From: Actinernus sp. WN-2022
Taxonomy: Eukaryota; Cnidaria; Anthozoa; Actiniaria; Actinernidae
Assembly (NCBI GenBank): GCA_030867875.1
Contig: JAOWCC010000577.1
Location: forward strand, 83,805,740 to 83,869,739
DNA length: 64,000 nt
Direction: 5' to 3'
Shown: piece after piece, positions 1 to 10,763 of the stretch
How the letters are laid out: each line of letters starts with the position of its first letter
Numbering within the stretch: the stretch's first letter is position 1
Position numbers and translations under genes: made by a program
The notes under the pieces: model-generated
Databases searched by the model: none
The model's input: only the letters and a program-made list of their open reading frames with translations
Told to the model about the DNA's origin: nothing

Positions 1-14
1 CAATTACACTACTC

Positions 15-1382
15 GCTCTCAGTTTCTATAGCTGATAGTTAACTCGGAGCTCCTCGTCTGTGGCGTTCAATTTCCGCCAAAAATCGAACTTTGTATTTTA
101 CTTTGTACTTTTGGTATTGATGCCTACATATTGCACTTGGCTTTGTAAATTGTAGTTTACAAATTTGACATTCAATATTCACGTTTGGTATGCTACTTAT
201 GCCATTTTGAAATATTTTCGATTTGACATCCAACTCAGCAATCCAGCAAACGATTGACATCGTGAGATCAATCATTACCTTCTCTCCTCCCCTGACGTAC
301 ACGCCAAAAGGCTCCCCAAGGAAGTAGGTTGGGGAGGTGGCAGTCCATCTCTACACAGTTAACATTCGCATGTGCTTTTTTTCAAAATGGAGGAACGAGT
401 GTAGTGTATGTATGTACAATCTAGTATATTTTCGATTAGGAAGTTCCTTGCTTTAAGTGACACCGTATGAACGTGTTAATTGACATGTTACAGATATGAT
501 ACGTGTTCAATAGTGAATAGATATTAATGAAAATGTGTAATTCATGTCCCTCCCAACGTAGGATGTTATTCCGCTTCCTTTACATTTTCAGCTGTGATCA
601 GCTGCTCGTGGTTCTTTGGCTCGGTTTAGAGTCACACCCTTAGATCCGAGTACGACGGTACAGCTTTTCACAATCAAGGAATATTATTAAACGAACAAAT
701 ACTTTGAATACATAGTAGATTATTCATAATTGGAAGATTCCTACTTTCCTTGACAAGTAAACGGAGTGTACAAAAGTAAAGGTAATGTCTATTACCGAGC
801 TAAGGAGCCATGACCAGGTTGATCATGAGTATTTAAAACGGATTTGCAGATTCGCTTAAGTGTTCTTAGCTAAGTGTGCTTGAACTCTGCGGTATTTTAG
901 TCTTGAGCATCGTTCATTCGTTTAACATTGCGCAATTCGTTTCCGCCATTTCGAGAAAGCACGTGCGAAAGTCGGTTATGTTGGGGTGGTCTGTCACCTC
1001 CCCAACCTAACTCCCCTGAAGAGCCTTTTGGCGTGTACTCCAAGGGCGGGGGAAAGGAAATGATTGAGCCCACGATGTCGATCATATGCTAGATTGCGGT
1101 TGGATGTCAAATGCAAAAACTTGCATATCAAACTTGCATATCAAACTTGCATGTCAAATCGAAAATATTTCAAAATGGCATAAGTACCATACAAATGTGA
1201 CATATTGAATTTGTAAACTACAATGTTGAAAACTGAAATTCAATTTACAATAGGCAAAGGTGAAAGTCAAATGCAATATGTAGGCATAAATACCAAAAGT
1301 ACAAAGTGAAAGACGAAGTTCGATTTTCTTTGGCGGCATTGAACGCGATACTCGGCGACTATCAAACTTCCAGCTCATAGTC
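15..1382. repeat. Large foldback (inverted-repeat) element
   Basis: Two diverged arms at about 15-355 and 985-1382 are reverse complements of each other, separated by about 630 bp of unrelated DNA. Matching landmarks include the block around 'GTACTTTTGGTAT', the block 'CATTTTGAAATATTTTCGAT' and the G-rich inner ends around 'AGGTTGGGGAGGTG'. The short open frames in both arms are mirror images of one another, so they are not genes. No target duplication was found because the left end is too close to the window edge. Likely a non-autonomous DNA element or a pair of inverted copies. Confidence 0.75.
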
Positions 1383-2454
1383 TAATTGGTAATTAGAATT
1401 GGACCTCGTCTTGAATTACTACTTAACCTTCGCATTCGGCAAACGTATTTTGTCTAGCGATTAATCAACGTGGATGAAAAGTGAGTGTCGGCACTCACAC
1501 TCCGCGGCTCAAATAATTAAGCCAGATTATGTACTCGCCGTAACGCTAACGAAAAATACGGAGCACTCTGAATGTCACTACAAGAGACTACTATCATGTT
1601 ACAATTAACTCAACATTTGCAATGGGATTATTTTAAGAAAGGCATGTGTGAGAGTATAATACAACTAAAGTGATTCCACGTTAAGCCGTACTCAAATTCA
1701 CACAAAGCTGTGGTATGAAAACAAAATCCAAGCTCAGAAAGATCAAACAATCTAGAGCTGTCAGTAGGAGGCACAACAACTGGCTATGTTTAAAATCTAG
1801 AACCGGGAATCCGGGAACTCGGAACGTGGAACCGGGAAAATTGATATATTAAATTTAAACTCGTTTTGATAAAATAAAATTGAGGAAATGGAAACAGTTT
1901 ACTTCTCCTCATATATAGAATTAACTAAATACAAGTGTGTTCAACATATATTCTTTTGTTAATGAAGCCAAAGTCCAGCCGATTATTTTCTAATCTATCG
2001 GCAGTTTTGTAAAATGAAACAGCTGTCGTGCGGTAGTGCTTAGAAAAAAAGGGTTTTATGATGAACCGTACTCTGGAAAAATCGAACCAATTAAAAACTT
2101 TGAAGAACTATGTAAATTTAGATAAACATTCTATCATTCTTCTAAGTCTGTACATGGTTCGAGTTTTCCAGTGGAAGGATGTCGATGTTTCTATGGGCGG
2201 CAGTCACCACCAAAAATAGATAAACTGAATACGAAATTACAAAATGCGAGGGTTTAGCTTGCCATGTTGAATTAGTACAGGCAATCGTTAAATAGTTAAA
2301 GCGTAATGCAAACAGACTAGCTATCATTTGTGAAACAGAATAGGTAAATTAGAAATGGACTACCGTGTTACCAAATGGTACAGCTTCCGTATGAAATACA
2401 GGGTAGTCTACCCAAAAAATGATGGAAAGCGCTGCATGTATACACGATATAGCT
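1383..2454. other. Non-coding stretch, nothing recognised
   Basis: No supported gene. A short purine-rich tract with repeated 'GGGAA' and 'GGAAC' steps lies near 1800-1840. The remaining sequence is AT-rich and unstructured as far as I can see. Confidence 0.5.
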
Positions 2455-2512
2455 TTTGGGTGTGTGTTACCCTCTTTAAATAAATAATATTATTATTATT
2501 ATTATTGTTATC
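2455..2512 (+). repeat. LINE 3'-end-like tail with (ATT)n
   Basis: The block 'GTTACCCTCTTTAAATAAA' followed by an (ATT)n run matches, in reverse complement, the 3' end of the LINE fragment at 39296-39992. It is probably a very short, severely 5'-truncated LINE copy or the tail of a related SINE. The (ATT)n run is the expected microsatellite tail. Confidence 0.5.
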
Positions 2513-2775
2513 ATTATTACACCTACAGCTATCTCATTTTTAACCAGAAGCACCGTTGTCAGCAAAGGTCTATACAGGAACGTTTCGTTATGCGTCAGAG
2601 TGAAATCCTGATGTTAGTATCGTCTGTAGAGATACACGTCAGTACCGAGACAAGGAAAGTGGGCAACAAAGAAGCTCTAGTATCCGGAGAACATTCAAAA
2701 CTACGCTACCTGTGTGACAGTAAGCCGGCCCGTTATACACTGCTGGTAATTGCGAATGAGCATGAACAATTATGT

Positions 2776-2995
2776 GACTTAGGCCTACGGCAAACGTCGA
2801 ACTAGCTATGAACTTAATTCAGTCGAACCTATTAATTTTGAAATAGGCTCATGGATAGTACGACGTTTGCCGCAATTGAGATCGACCTATTCAGTAGGTA
2901 CGAGTCCAGCATGAGGTTCGAGTAGCCAAGTCGGGAATTACGACTCTGGTGCGACTTTACGGCAAACGTCGTTCTTAACACGTGCCGAACTAAAT
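2776..2995. repeat. Palindromic repeat block with 'GGCAAACGTCG' motifs
   Basis: The motif 'CGGCAAACGTCG' or its complement occurs three times (about 2790, 2863 and 2960). A small palindrome, 'GAACCTATT...ATAGG', sits between the first two. A related block lies at 3925-4012 in the opposite orientation, so the two may be terminal inverted repeats of an element enclosing the Cys-rich relic at 3051-3293. Confidence 0.5.
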
Positions 2996-3050
2996 TATGT
3001 AAAATAATAAATAAATCATGCAAATAGTATGGATTGTGCCAAAACCGTGA

Positions 3051-3293
3051 AAACAACATCTCCCCCTGCCGGAAATTTGTAGTTCGTGCTTTAATGTCAC
3101 AAAATACATTTGCCTTAAATGCAAAATGCCCTTTTGTAATAAATGCTCAGTATTCGAAAGTAATGAAGACGTGTCTGGCTGGAATGCCGGCAGAAGCATT
3201 GGCTATTGCGAATGTGGCGATATAGCTCGCTTTGAAACGCTTCTACCATATGAAGTAAAACCATCCAGAATGTCGTTGAAAACTGGGGCATGA
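3051..3293 (+). pseudogene. Cys-rich zinc-binding-like coding relic, first copy
   Basis: This 80-codon frame has no start ATG and follows a stop at 3048. It encodes a closely spaced cysteine pattern: C-x2-C-x7-C-x2-C-x4-C-x2-C, then 'GYCEC' about 25 residues on. Such spacing suggests a zinc-binding treble-clef or LIM/RING-like fold, and it also resembles the C-terminal Cys-rich domain of piggyBac-type transposases. The latter would suit its position between inverted repeat blocks, but I cannot decide. A second, more damaged copy begins near 3411 with the first cysteine lost and a stop after 'SVFES'. Probably a transposon relic. Confidence 0.45.
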
Positions 3294-3750
3294 TCGACTA
3301 TAACAGAGGTTTCAATGTGTGAATCGCAACCGCTAGAAACATGGCCAATAACGCCACTTGCAGTGACAACCATCGTCTCCTATACACAAACAGAAAATGA
3401 CGCTCAGCCGGAAATGCGCAGTTCGTGTTTTAATATAGTGTCACAAAATACAAGCCTTAAATGCGAAATGCCCATTTGTAATAAATGCTCAGTATTCGAA
3501 AGTATATGAAGACGCACCTCGCTGGACTGCCGGCAAAAGCGTTGGTCATTGCGAATGTTTCGATAGAGATTGAAAAAAAGGCGCGGGTCTACAAGTGACT
3601 GTAGAGCAGAGTACCGGCGACTGTTGTATACCGACGAGAAAAACATGATCGACTATTAACAGAGGTTTCATTGTGTGAAACCGCTAGAAGCACGGCTAAT
3701 AACGCCACTTGCAGTAACAACCTTCGTCTCCTATACATGGAACTGAGTGC
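3061..3750 (+). repeat. Tandem duplication, unit about 350 bp
   Basis: The segments about 3065-3390 and 3410-3745 are diverged direct copies. Shared landmarks are the Cys-rich coding block with 'TGCTCAGTATTCGAAAGTA' and, downstream, 'ATGATCGACTAT(T)AACAGAGGTTTCA' followed by 'AACGCCACTTGCAGT'. The second copy contains the disabled version of the zinc-finger-like frame. Confidence 0.7.
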
Positions 3751-3924
3751 TATGCACAACGCCATTCTTCTGTTTCTGTTTTGGACAATCATTTTCCACA
3801 GAAAGGCCCTTCTTATAGATTCGACCGAGCACTGTATTACTCCATACCACTAGCCGCCGGCGAAAAGTGAAATGCGCCAGAACACGTGTTAGTTCCAGTG
3901 CCAAGTAGGCGCGAGTGAATTAAG

Positions 3925-4012
3925 CTCGACATTGGTTCGACGTCTGCCCTAAGTCGATCTTCTACCGAACCTATTTTTTTGATAGGACTGGCGCGACTTA
4001 AGTTCGACGAAA
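3925..4012. repeat. Second palindromic block, partner of 2776-2995
   Basis: It contains 'TTCGACGTCTGCC', 'CGAACCTATT', 'GATAGG' and 'TAAGTTCGACG', a diverged reverse-complement relative of the block at 2776-2870. It would be the right terminal repeat if this is one element of about 1.2 kb. No target duplication is evident. Confidence 0.4.
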
Positions 4013-4184
4013 GTGCAATAAAACTTCGTTTCATATATTTAATATATACAGGGAGGATTAGCATTATTATTTAAAATTAATAACAACCATATATATCAAA
4101 AAATTGGATATCAGTAAATTCGGTTGGAGTACAAGAGAGAAAATGTTTAATACACTTGGATTTAGTTATGCATCAGTCAATTCC

Positions 4185-4520
4185 AGCAATGCCCAAAGGC
4201 CATAAGCTTGTTTTCAAATTCCTCAAGTGTATTCAGTCAACCATCCAATAACACTGAACCTTTTTTTTTCATTTGAGTTATAGTCACGACGATGGAAACA
4301 GTTCAGTAGCGCTTTAAGATTTAAGCTACAAAATATAATTTGAACTATTGTGTTTTGTTTTAAGCTTTTTACTTTAATCTTTATTTTTAAACAAAAAGGT
4401 GAAAAACTGCCCCCAAAAACTACTATTCCAATATGCTAATTTTCTCAGTGTAATTGCTTTAGTTTTCGTCATGAATGGGTGACTGAATACACGTGAGGGA
4501 ATTTGAAAACAAGCTCGAAG
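4185..4520. repeat. Foldback element, arms around 'GAATTTGAAAACAAGC'
   Basis: The left arm, about 4187-4250, reads 'GCTTGTTTTCAAATTCCTC' followed by 'GTATTCAGTCA'. The right arm, about 4474-4515, is its reverse complement ('TGACTGAATACACGTGAGG', then 'GAATTTGAAAACAAGC'). The interior of about 220 bp is AT-rich and non-coding. A small non-autonomous DNA element is the simplest reading. Confidence 0.6.
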
Positions 4521-5690
4521 CGGGAGAAAAGGCCAGGAGTGATTTCCAAGTTTTTAATCACCTACATTCCCGACATCAGTGCGGGCAAAAACGTATTCGT
4601 GAAACGAAATGAAATTGCAGGTGTCACAAAATATGTTGTCCTAAACAACATACTCGGGAACAACGCATTTTTTTTAATATTTACATTAATTCGAAATTGA
4701 CGCATTTCAAATATTCTCAATTAATTTTACTTCCTTCATCTAGTGATAAATATATATATACTCCGAACCGCTTTCTCGGTTTTCTTATAGTTAACAGTTT
4801 TTGTAGTTTCCCATGGTGTTCAACAACAGATTACAGGAGAGAATTGGACGCGGATATCAAAGTTGCCCGACTTTTGCAAGAAATTGACAAACAATATTTT
4901 GCGGTAACATTTATATCTCTTTTGCTTTGGAAGTTTCCACTCCATCGATTTTTTTTGAAACTCGTTACCAACAAAGTTCATTGGTTACTTCATATAGTCT
5001 CCCTGCATAATACTGTAAAACAGTAGAGAAAATGATTATGCTGGGAAACTATATGGAACGAAACACTACCATGAAGTATATACCAGTTAAACTGTAACAG
5101 TATTTTTTTGGATAAATCTGTCGTGTCGTTTTGAAGATTTTCGCATCTTAGTTAAAACAAGTGGTCGAAAGAAGCACATCATATATATCCGAAAATATTG
5201 TATCTTGAAATTCTGTTGTGTGTTTATTATTCCTACAATATCAGGAAATACACGGTCCAAAAAATCTCAAAGATCGCCCAAAAACTACCCGCTTGAAAGT
5301 ACGAATATTTACGATGCCCATTCGGCTGTCACAATACCCGTGATTAAGGTAAATAAACGGGGGAGAAAACATTACAGCTGCTACTGTTTGGCAACTCAAA
5401 AGGCATTCAATAGCCTCCAATTATCCGCCTTTATAAACGAAGCTATATCTGTTTTGTGTTCCACCAAAAACAAGTAAAAAGGGGGGCAGGGGGGAGGGGT
5501 GGGGTTGAACACTTTTCTGCCCATGCATATCGCATTTGAATTAAATGTATGATGCTTTACCTAGTTTTCCCATCAGATAATTTAGACAGGCAGACGGACA
5601 TAATGTTTTGTATTTATAGCTCTCTGTGCTGCATACTCAGGTACATCTAAATTAGTATCAATTAAAATATCTTAGGTTACAGATTACAGC
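4521..5690. other. Non-coding or undetermined stretch
   Basis: Three modest open frames (4503-4700, 4697-5026 and 5205-5477) lie in series. They have no recognisable domain, and the possible splice sites do not join in phase. I see nothing firm here. The G-rich tract at 5480-5505 is low-complexity. Confidence 0.4.
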
Positions 5691-5799
5691 CAAGTATTGT
5701 GGAAAATCGGGCATTCATGCACGTATTGTGCTGCTAGTGCTCGTTCCAACTTCCCTCGGGGGGTTGATAATAAAAATCAGTTTCTCACCTCACCACCTC

Positions 5800-5862
5800 C
5801 GTCCCCAGCAGTCCACCCTCCCCCCACCCCACCCCACCCCACCCAAAAACACAATCCCTCCC
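5800..5862. repeat. C-rich low-complexity tract (CCCCA)n
   Basis: Repeated 'CCCCACCCCA' steps. The proline-rich frames read through it are artefacts of the tract. Confidence 0.8.
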
Positions 5863-6769
5863 CTTGTCCCAGCCCATTATCAGCCAATTAAGCCAGCTCG
5901 ACGCTTCTCGAATGCTCATGGCTGACTCAAAGGAATGACTTCAATATAAACAAGTCACTTTTAGCGCAGTGCAGTGTGACATGCCCCCATTAACAAGTGC
6001 CAGTCCTTGGCTAGTTCTTAAATGCCTTTGTTATGTAAATGATGGAATAATCCAGTCCATTGTATTTATGTTCACGTACTTGACTAAAGAGTATGATTAG
6101 TCTGTGGTTCAACCGGAATGGTAAAATTCAGAAATGGTTGTTTTGACGATGAAATGTCTTGGATAAAAATCCTATTGTACTAGCTGAAAAACTACAAACA
6201 CGATTATATAAATAAACTGGCGTCGTTATCTATACGACCAATAGCTATAGTAATGGGTGTAGCATCAGTATCTGGGAATAAGCAGCAACTGGGAAGTTCA
6301 AATCCGTGAAATGAGAAAAAACGTTGGAATGCCTTGAGGCATGATATATTCCGATCATTCTTCTCGCTAATCAAACAGTTGCAGTTAAAAGTTACAGGTT
6401 TCATACACGCAGACATTCATGATCGATCACAGCTACAATCAATTTCTACATCAGCGACCCTTGCCCAAATATTAATTTATTTCCTTCCCCCAGCCTGTCA
6501 CTCCTACCTTGGAAGACAACAATTTCTCTAAATCATACTTACAAACACACACACACACATCTCTTTCGAGATCGTCATGTTTAGGTACAAGTATACTCGA
6601 TGATTGAAGACTTATTATCTTCGCTGATGCGGGAACATTGAAATTATATGTTCAGTTGCATCGCTATAAGTACAACACCCAAAACAATTAACTGATCGAG
6701 TCTGAGTCACGCATCAATACCCTCGCTCTCTCCGGCTTTGATTCTCGCAAATTCCAATAACTGAGTTGG

Positions 6770-7140
6770 GCATATGAAACAATTTATCGAGAAAAGTGTC
6801 GTTCCTGATACCCTGGGTGCCAGAGGTTCTACTGCCCTCTCTAAGCCAAAGTTTAGATCGACGAGAAGGCTAAATAGAGAGGGCAGTAGAACCTCTGGCA
6901 CCCAGGGTACGTTCCTGAGAGCTCCCTGTCATATTCCATATGTGGTGAATATATACCATATTTGGAAAGCAAGACGGATCATCGAATACCATTACACGTT
7001 CAGGAAGTGCGATTATAAAAATAATAGTTTTTTGAAGATTATATACGAAATTAGAAAAGGATGGGCATAAGCCTCACTAGCATCTAGTCAGGCCCAAATA
7101 TTACTCTGAACGACAACACTTGTTTGATATGGACCCAGTG
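6770..7140 (+). repeat. Dispersed repeat, copy 1 (second copy at 38098-38400)
   Basis: This segment matches 38098-38400 in direct orientation. Shared blocks include 'GAGAAAAGTGTCGTTCCTGA', 'GAGCTCCCTGT', 'CCATATTTGGAAAGCA', 'CAGGCCCAAATAT' and 'ACTCTGAACGACAACA'. Copy 1 is interrupted by the hairpin element at 6809-6909 and lacks about 50 bp present in the other copy. No coding capacity was recognised. Confidence 0.75.
6809..6909. mobile_element. 101-bp hairpin MITE with 9-bp target duplication
   Basis: The termini are near-perfect inverted repeats of about 35 bp starting 'TACCCTGGGTGCCAGAGG', around a loop of about 25 bp. The 9-mer 'CGTTCCTGA' flanks both sides (6800-6808 and 6910-6918) and is present once at the matching point of the uninterrupted copy near 38.13 kb, so both insertion and target duplication are directly visible. 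A 9-bp duplication is typical of Mutator-like elements, hence the inference of a MULE-derived MITE. It belongs with the element at 21162-21266. Confidence 0.85.
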
Positions 7141-7322
7141 AGGGACACGACTGTACACTCTGCAATAACGTATTTACATCTATAATTTGAATACCTGTCT
7201 ATATGCGTGTAACGGTATGGGTTTTGAAAAGAAACCTAGACTATTCCGGTGAATGTTAGTAAACAATATTTACAACTCAAGCATCTATACAATGTATATA
7301 CTACTGTGCATACATGTTGGAT

Positions 7323-8540
7323 GGAAAATGAGGGGTGCGGAGTATGGAATATGGGTAGTATCGAAAGTGATGAGTGCGGAGTGTGGAAAGTGCGGAGTGT
7401 GGAAAGTGCGGAGTGTGGAAAGTGCGGAGTGTGGAAAGTGCGGAGTGTGGATAGTGCGGAGTGTGGATAGTGCGGAGTATGGAAAGGGAGGAGTGTGGAA
7501 GTGCGGAGTGTGGAAGTGCGGAGTGTGGAAGTGCGGAGTGTGGAAAATGAGGAGTGGGGGGAAAGTGAGGATAAATAATCAAATAATTACCCTGGGTGAA
7601 CACGAACACGGTTGCGCAAACAATTGAATGAAAGAATGAGGGTGTATCAGGATATGAAAACTCACAAAAAGCAAAAACTAATCCCACGACTTGAAAAAGC
7701 GTATTGACCTGGGCAAATAATTATGCAAAGTTTTACAATCCTGCATATCGAAAAAGTTATAGGCGTAAAGTTTTAACATTTATGCAGAAACCTTTTATGG
7801 TAGGCAAAGCCTTGCCTTCCAGTATAGGTTTCTGCTTAAATTTTCAAATTTTGCAAGGCAACAACTTTACACAACAGTTATCTACATTGTATCTCCCTAA
7901 AAATGCTAATATGCTCTACAAGCCATGGAATTAGTTTTTGCCTCGAGTTTTATTTACCCCTCTGAAAAATCCTCATACGTTCAGTGTCTTTTATATTTGT
8001 TTGACTTGTCAATACCTCGCCGACATCTTGACCGCCAACAGAGCTCTGAGCCACCCATGGCGCACGATTCGCACGATTCGACACAGAGGCCACAATAAAA
8101 AATTGATTTCGTTACGCCAAATACCTGAATACCTTGTCCAAACCGCAAATTTCCTCCCCCCCCAAAAAAAATAAAAATAAAAAACTCACCATGTAGTACT
8201 GACATGACTCGGTTAGGTATACCCGGGCTCTCTCAGGTTTCTGCATAAATTTTCAAACTTTACGCCTATAACGTTTTCGATATGCAAGAAGGTAAAATTT
8301 TGCATATTTGCCCATGTCCATACGCTTTTTCAAGTCGTGGGATTAGTTTGTGCTTATGGTGAGTTTTCATATCCTGATAGGCCATCATTCTTTCATTCGA
8401 TTGTTTATGCAACCGTGTTCGTGTTCATCCAGGGTAATTATTTGATTATTTCTCCTCACTTTCTCCCCACTCCTCATTTTCCACACTCCTGATTTTTTAA
8501 TTTCCGCACTCCGCACTCTACATTTTCCATCCAATCAATT
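7323..8540. repeat. Large foldback containing a minisatellite
   Basis: The segment about 7560-7800 is the reverse complement of about 8240-8450. Landmarks are 'TTACCCTGGGTGAACACGAA', 'GGATATGAAAACTCAC', 'CCCACGACTTGAAAAAGCG' and 'TTATGCAGAAACC'. The outer parts continue as 'GTGCGGAGTG' repeats on the left and 'CACTCCGCACTC' on the right. The spacer of about 430 bp is non-coding. Open frames inside are shadows of the repeat. Confidence 0.75.
7335..7560 (+). repeat. Minisatellite, 16-bp unit 'GTGCGGAGTGTGGAAA'
   Basis: About 13 imperfect tandem units of 14-16 bp. Because the unit often is not a multiple of three, all three frames stay open and give artefactual repetitive peptides. A short remnant lies in the opposite arm (8440-8525), so the array probably expanded after the inverted repeat formed. 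Confidence 0.9.
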
Positions 8541-8904
8541 TCCAAAATGGCCCTGCTTTATATACATTTCAGTATTGCAAGGAAGTCCAGATGGACTCGG
8601 AAATAGCCTGCAGAACAGGCGCTCTGAGAAGAGACCCCAGAAAGTAGGTACTGCGAGCGAAGCGAGTTCGTTGTGATGCGAGCAGAGCGAGACGCGAGAG
8701 AAAATAACCTCATTCTCCTCTCTTGTGCCAGTCTCCTTTTTTTCCATTTTCACGCTGCCAAATTATTTTATCACTTCCTTTGCGTTTAAATAACACTCGG
8801 AGGGCCTGTTTCGCAAGCTAACTCAGAAACGAAGTGCTTAATTAATTAAAAACATATCAAACATGTGCCTAAGAAACTTCACGATTGTGAAACTACAGCA
8901 TGCA

Positions 8905-9110
8905 AATTATATACATGCAGCTAGGGCTTTCAACATGTTTTGAGTAGGAGCCAGGTCAACAAAGGAAAGTAGGCGTTTGAGACAAAGGATACAAGTAAAG
9001 CAAAAGTGTCGTTGTCTGTTGATAAAGAAAATATTATCGGCGATGTACCTCGAGCTCAATGTTCCTCCAAGAAACCGCCGGAGCTCCGGTAGTCGCCGGC
9101 TTATTTTGAT
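8905..9110 (+). repeat. Dispersed repeat, uninterrupted copy (partner at 35700-36200)
   Basis: Blocks 'AGGGCTTTCAA', 'TTTTGAGTA', 'TTGTCTGTTGATAA', 'GAAAATA' and 'CGATGTACCTC' recur in the same order at 35700-36190, where a SINE separates 'GTTGATAA' from 'GAAAATA'. This copy is therefore the empty-site reference. Confidence 0.65.
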
Positions 9111-9337
9111 AGCCGTGTACATGTATTACTAGACTTGCCACATGTCAACTGTCTTGAAAACTACTTAGTTTTCAGCAAGCCGAAACAACACATCGACGTT
9201 CTCGTAAATGGACTTTGAGAAAATCTAATGTATTACATAGGTAATGTTAACTCTCAATAAATTTACTGTTCTTGTATTTCAATTGTTTTTGTCACGCTGA
9301 TCCATTCAAAGTACAGAGTTACGGTACAGTACGATTA

Positions 9338-9396
9338 CGGTAACGCTACGGACATGCCGTAGTTTGTCCCACTCATACGAAATCCGCTCTAACTGC
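9338..9396 (-). repeat. Dispersed repeat fragment 'AGTGGGACAAACTA'
   Basis: Read on the minus strand, 'GAGTGGGACAAACTA' preceded by 'AGCGGATTTCGTAT' and followed by 'CGGCATGTCC' matches the plus-strand copies at 32215-32275 and 32493-32545. Confidence 0.6.
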
Positions 9397-9885
9397 ATGT
9401 TACATGTACATGTATGTTCAAAGGTCCCAAAATTCACAACATTTTTTTTTATATATTCTTCTTTTTCGAATGAGAACAATTTAAGACGCAATATTACTAT
9501 CATACAGATAGGAACACGTAGTGGGAAATAACCAGCGCTCGTGATCGTGTGACCCGCTGTACATAACTAATAATACTTTGGGTATTTTACTGAGAATATA
9601 CTAAGAAATGGTTACTTTGCTAGGATTATCCCAACTACGAACGTACTTAACTATCTAATTCATTTGGTGTTATGATTTCTCTTGTCCTAATTCTTTTTCA
9701 TGACATAATTTCATAATTCAAATTTAAAATGTACTTATACCGACATCTAGAGGCTAACTAGAAAACCTACCAGTTAAATTAGCCTCTAGGCACTTATAAT
9801 CTCTTTTATTATACAGTTTTGTCTGTTTAATATAAATAAATGTAAATTTAATTTAAAATTCGAAATATAATTCGAAATAAGTGTG

Positions 9886-9932
9886 AATATAATATAATAT
9901 AATATAATATAATATAATATAATATAATACAA
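9886..9932. repeat. (AATAT)n microsatellite
   Basis: About eight perfect 5-bp units in tandem. Confidence 0.95.
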
Positions 9933-10416
9933 TAAAAGCCCTCTATGGTTGATATACATCTAGTTCCTGTGGACTATATAATCTATGGTATCTAAGGGAC
10001 AATAGAGCTACCCAATTTTGAACATTCTTGTGCACGTAATTTACATAATTAAATAAAGCATCCATAACATAAGTTATATTAACAGAGCCAATGCCCTTAC
10101 AGACAGTATATTTAGTATTTTAAGTAATCCAGTTACATTTACTGTAGTCCATCTGAAACACAGTGTTGTTCTTGTTGTTATGTTGAGTTCTAAAACGTTT
10201 TCTAGTGATACAAAGTAACTACAGTAATAATGTGATTATGTTGTCACAACAAACAGCAATTAAGTTCAGCTATGTTGTCAAATCCAAAATATCATGGCTT
10301 GAAAGTTCATTATGCATATATTACAGCATTTCTTTCTCGGGACAAAGCACCCTTGCGGTGATTCTATGGTATCCCTAAGCCTCCTTAAAGTGCCTATGAA
10401 CCTTACTATTATTTTT

Positions 10417-10763
10417 AGTAGAATGGTACAATATATCTTGCTTTGAATGCTGTCCCGCTGAGTTAAGGAGGTTTTAATATCCAAAATGCTAATTACATGA
10501 CGTTTGGGGAGCCATCAATTATTATACATTTTTTTTGTTACAATTAAACAAATTTATCAAATTATCAGTGTTATACCCATGGTTGAAATAAAATGTTAGA
10601 AATTTGTTTTTCTATATCAGTAGAAATGCCCATTCACAACCACTAAGAAATGAATTGCAGATACCTCCCCTGACATCCTGTAATTAGCATTTTGGATATT
10701 AAAACCTCCTTAACTCAGCGGCACAGCATTCAAAGCAAAATATATTTTACCATTCTATTATTC
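10417..10763. repeat. Foldback element with arms of about 85 bp
   Basis: Left arm 10417-10503 and right arm 10672-10763 are about 90% reverse complements. They share 'TTAGCATTTTGGATATTAAA', 'CCTCCTTAACTCAGCGG' and 'ACAGCATTCAAAGCAA'. The AT-rich loop of about 170 bp has no coding potential. A MITE-like non-autonomous element is the likely explanation. Confidence 0.8.

Noticed and set aside
39..302. 87-aa minus frame (and frames at 897-1085 and 1154-1378)
   Set aside because: They lie in the mirror arms of the foldback and encode related but meaningless peptides.
4830..5348. Two plausible exons (4830-4903 and 5245-5348) with AG/GT borders
   Set aside because: The exon phases do not agree when joined, and no domain is recognisable.
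5697..5925. Proline-rich short frames
   Set aside because: They arise from the (CCCCA)n tract and have no other coding support.
7249..7687. Three open frames of 73-128 aa on both strands
   Set aside because: They are translations of the 16-bp minisatellite; frames stay open in every register.
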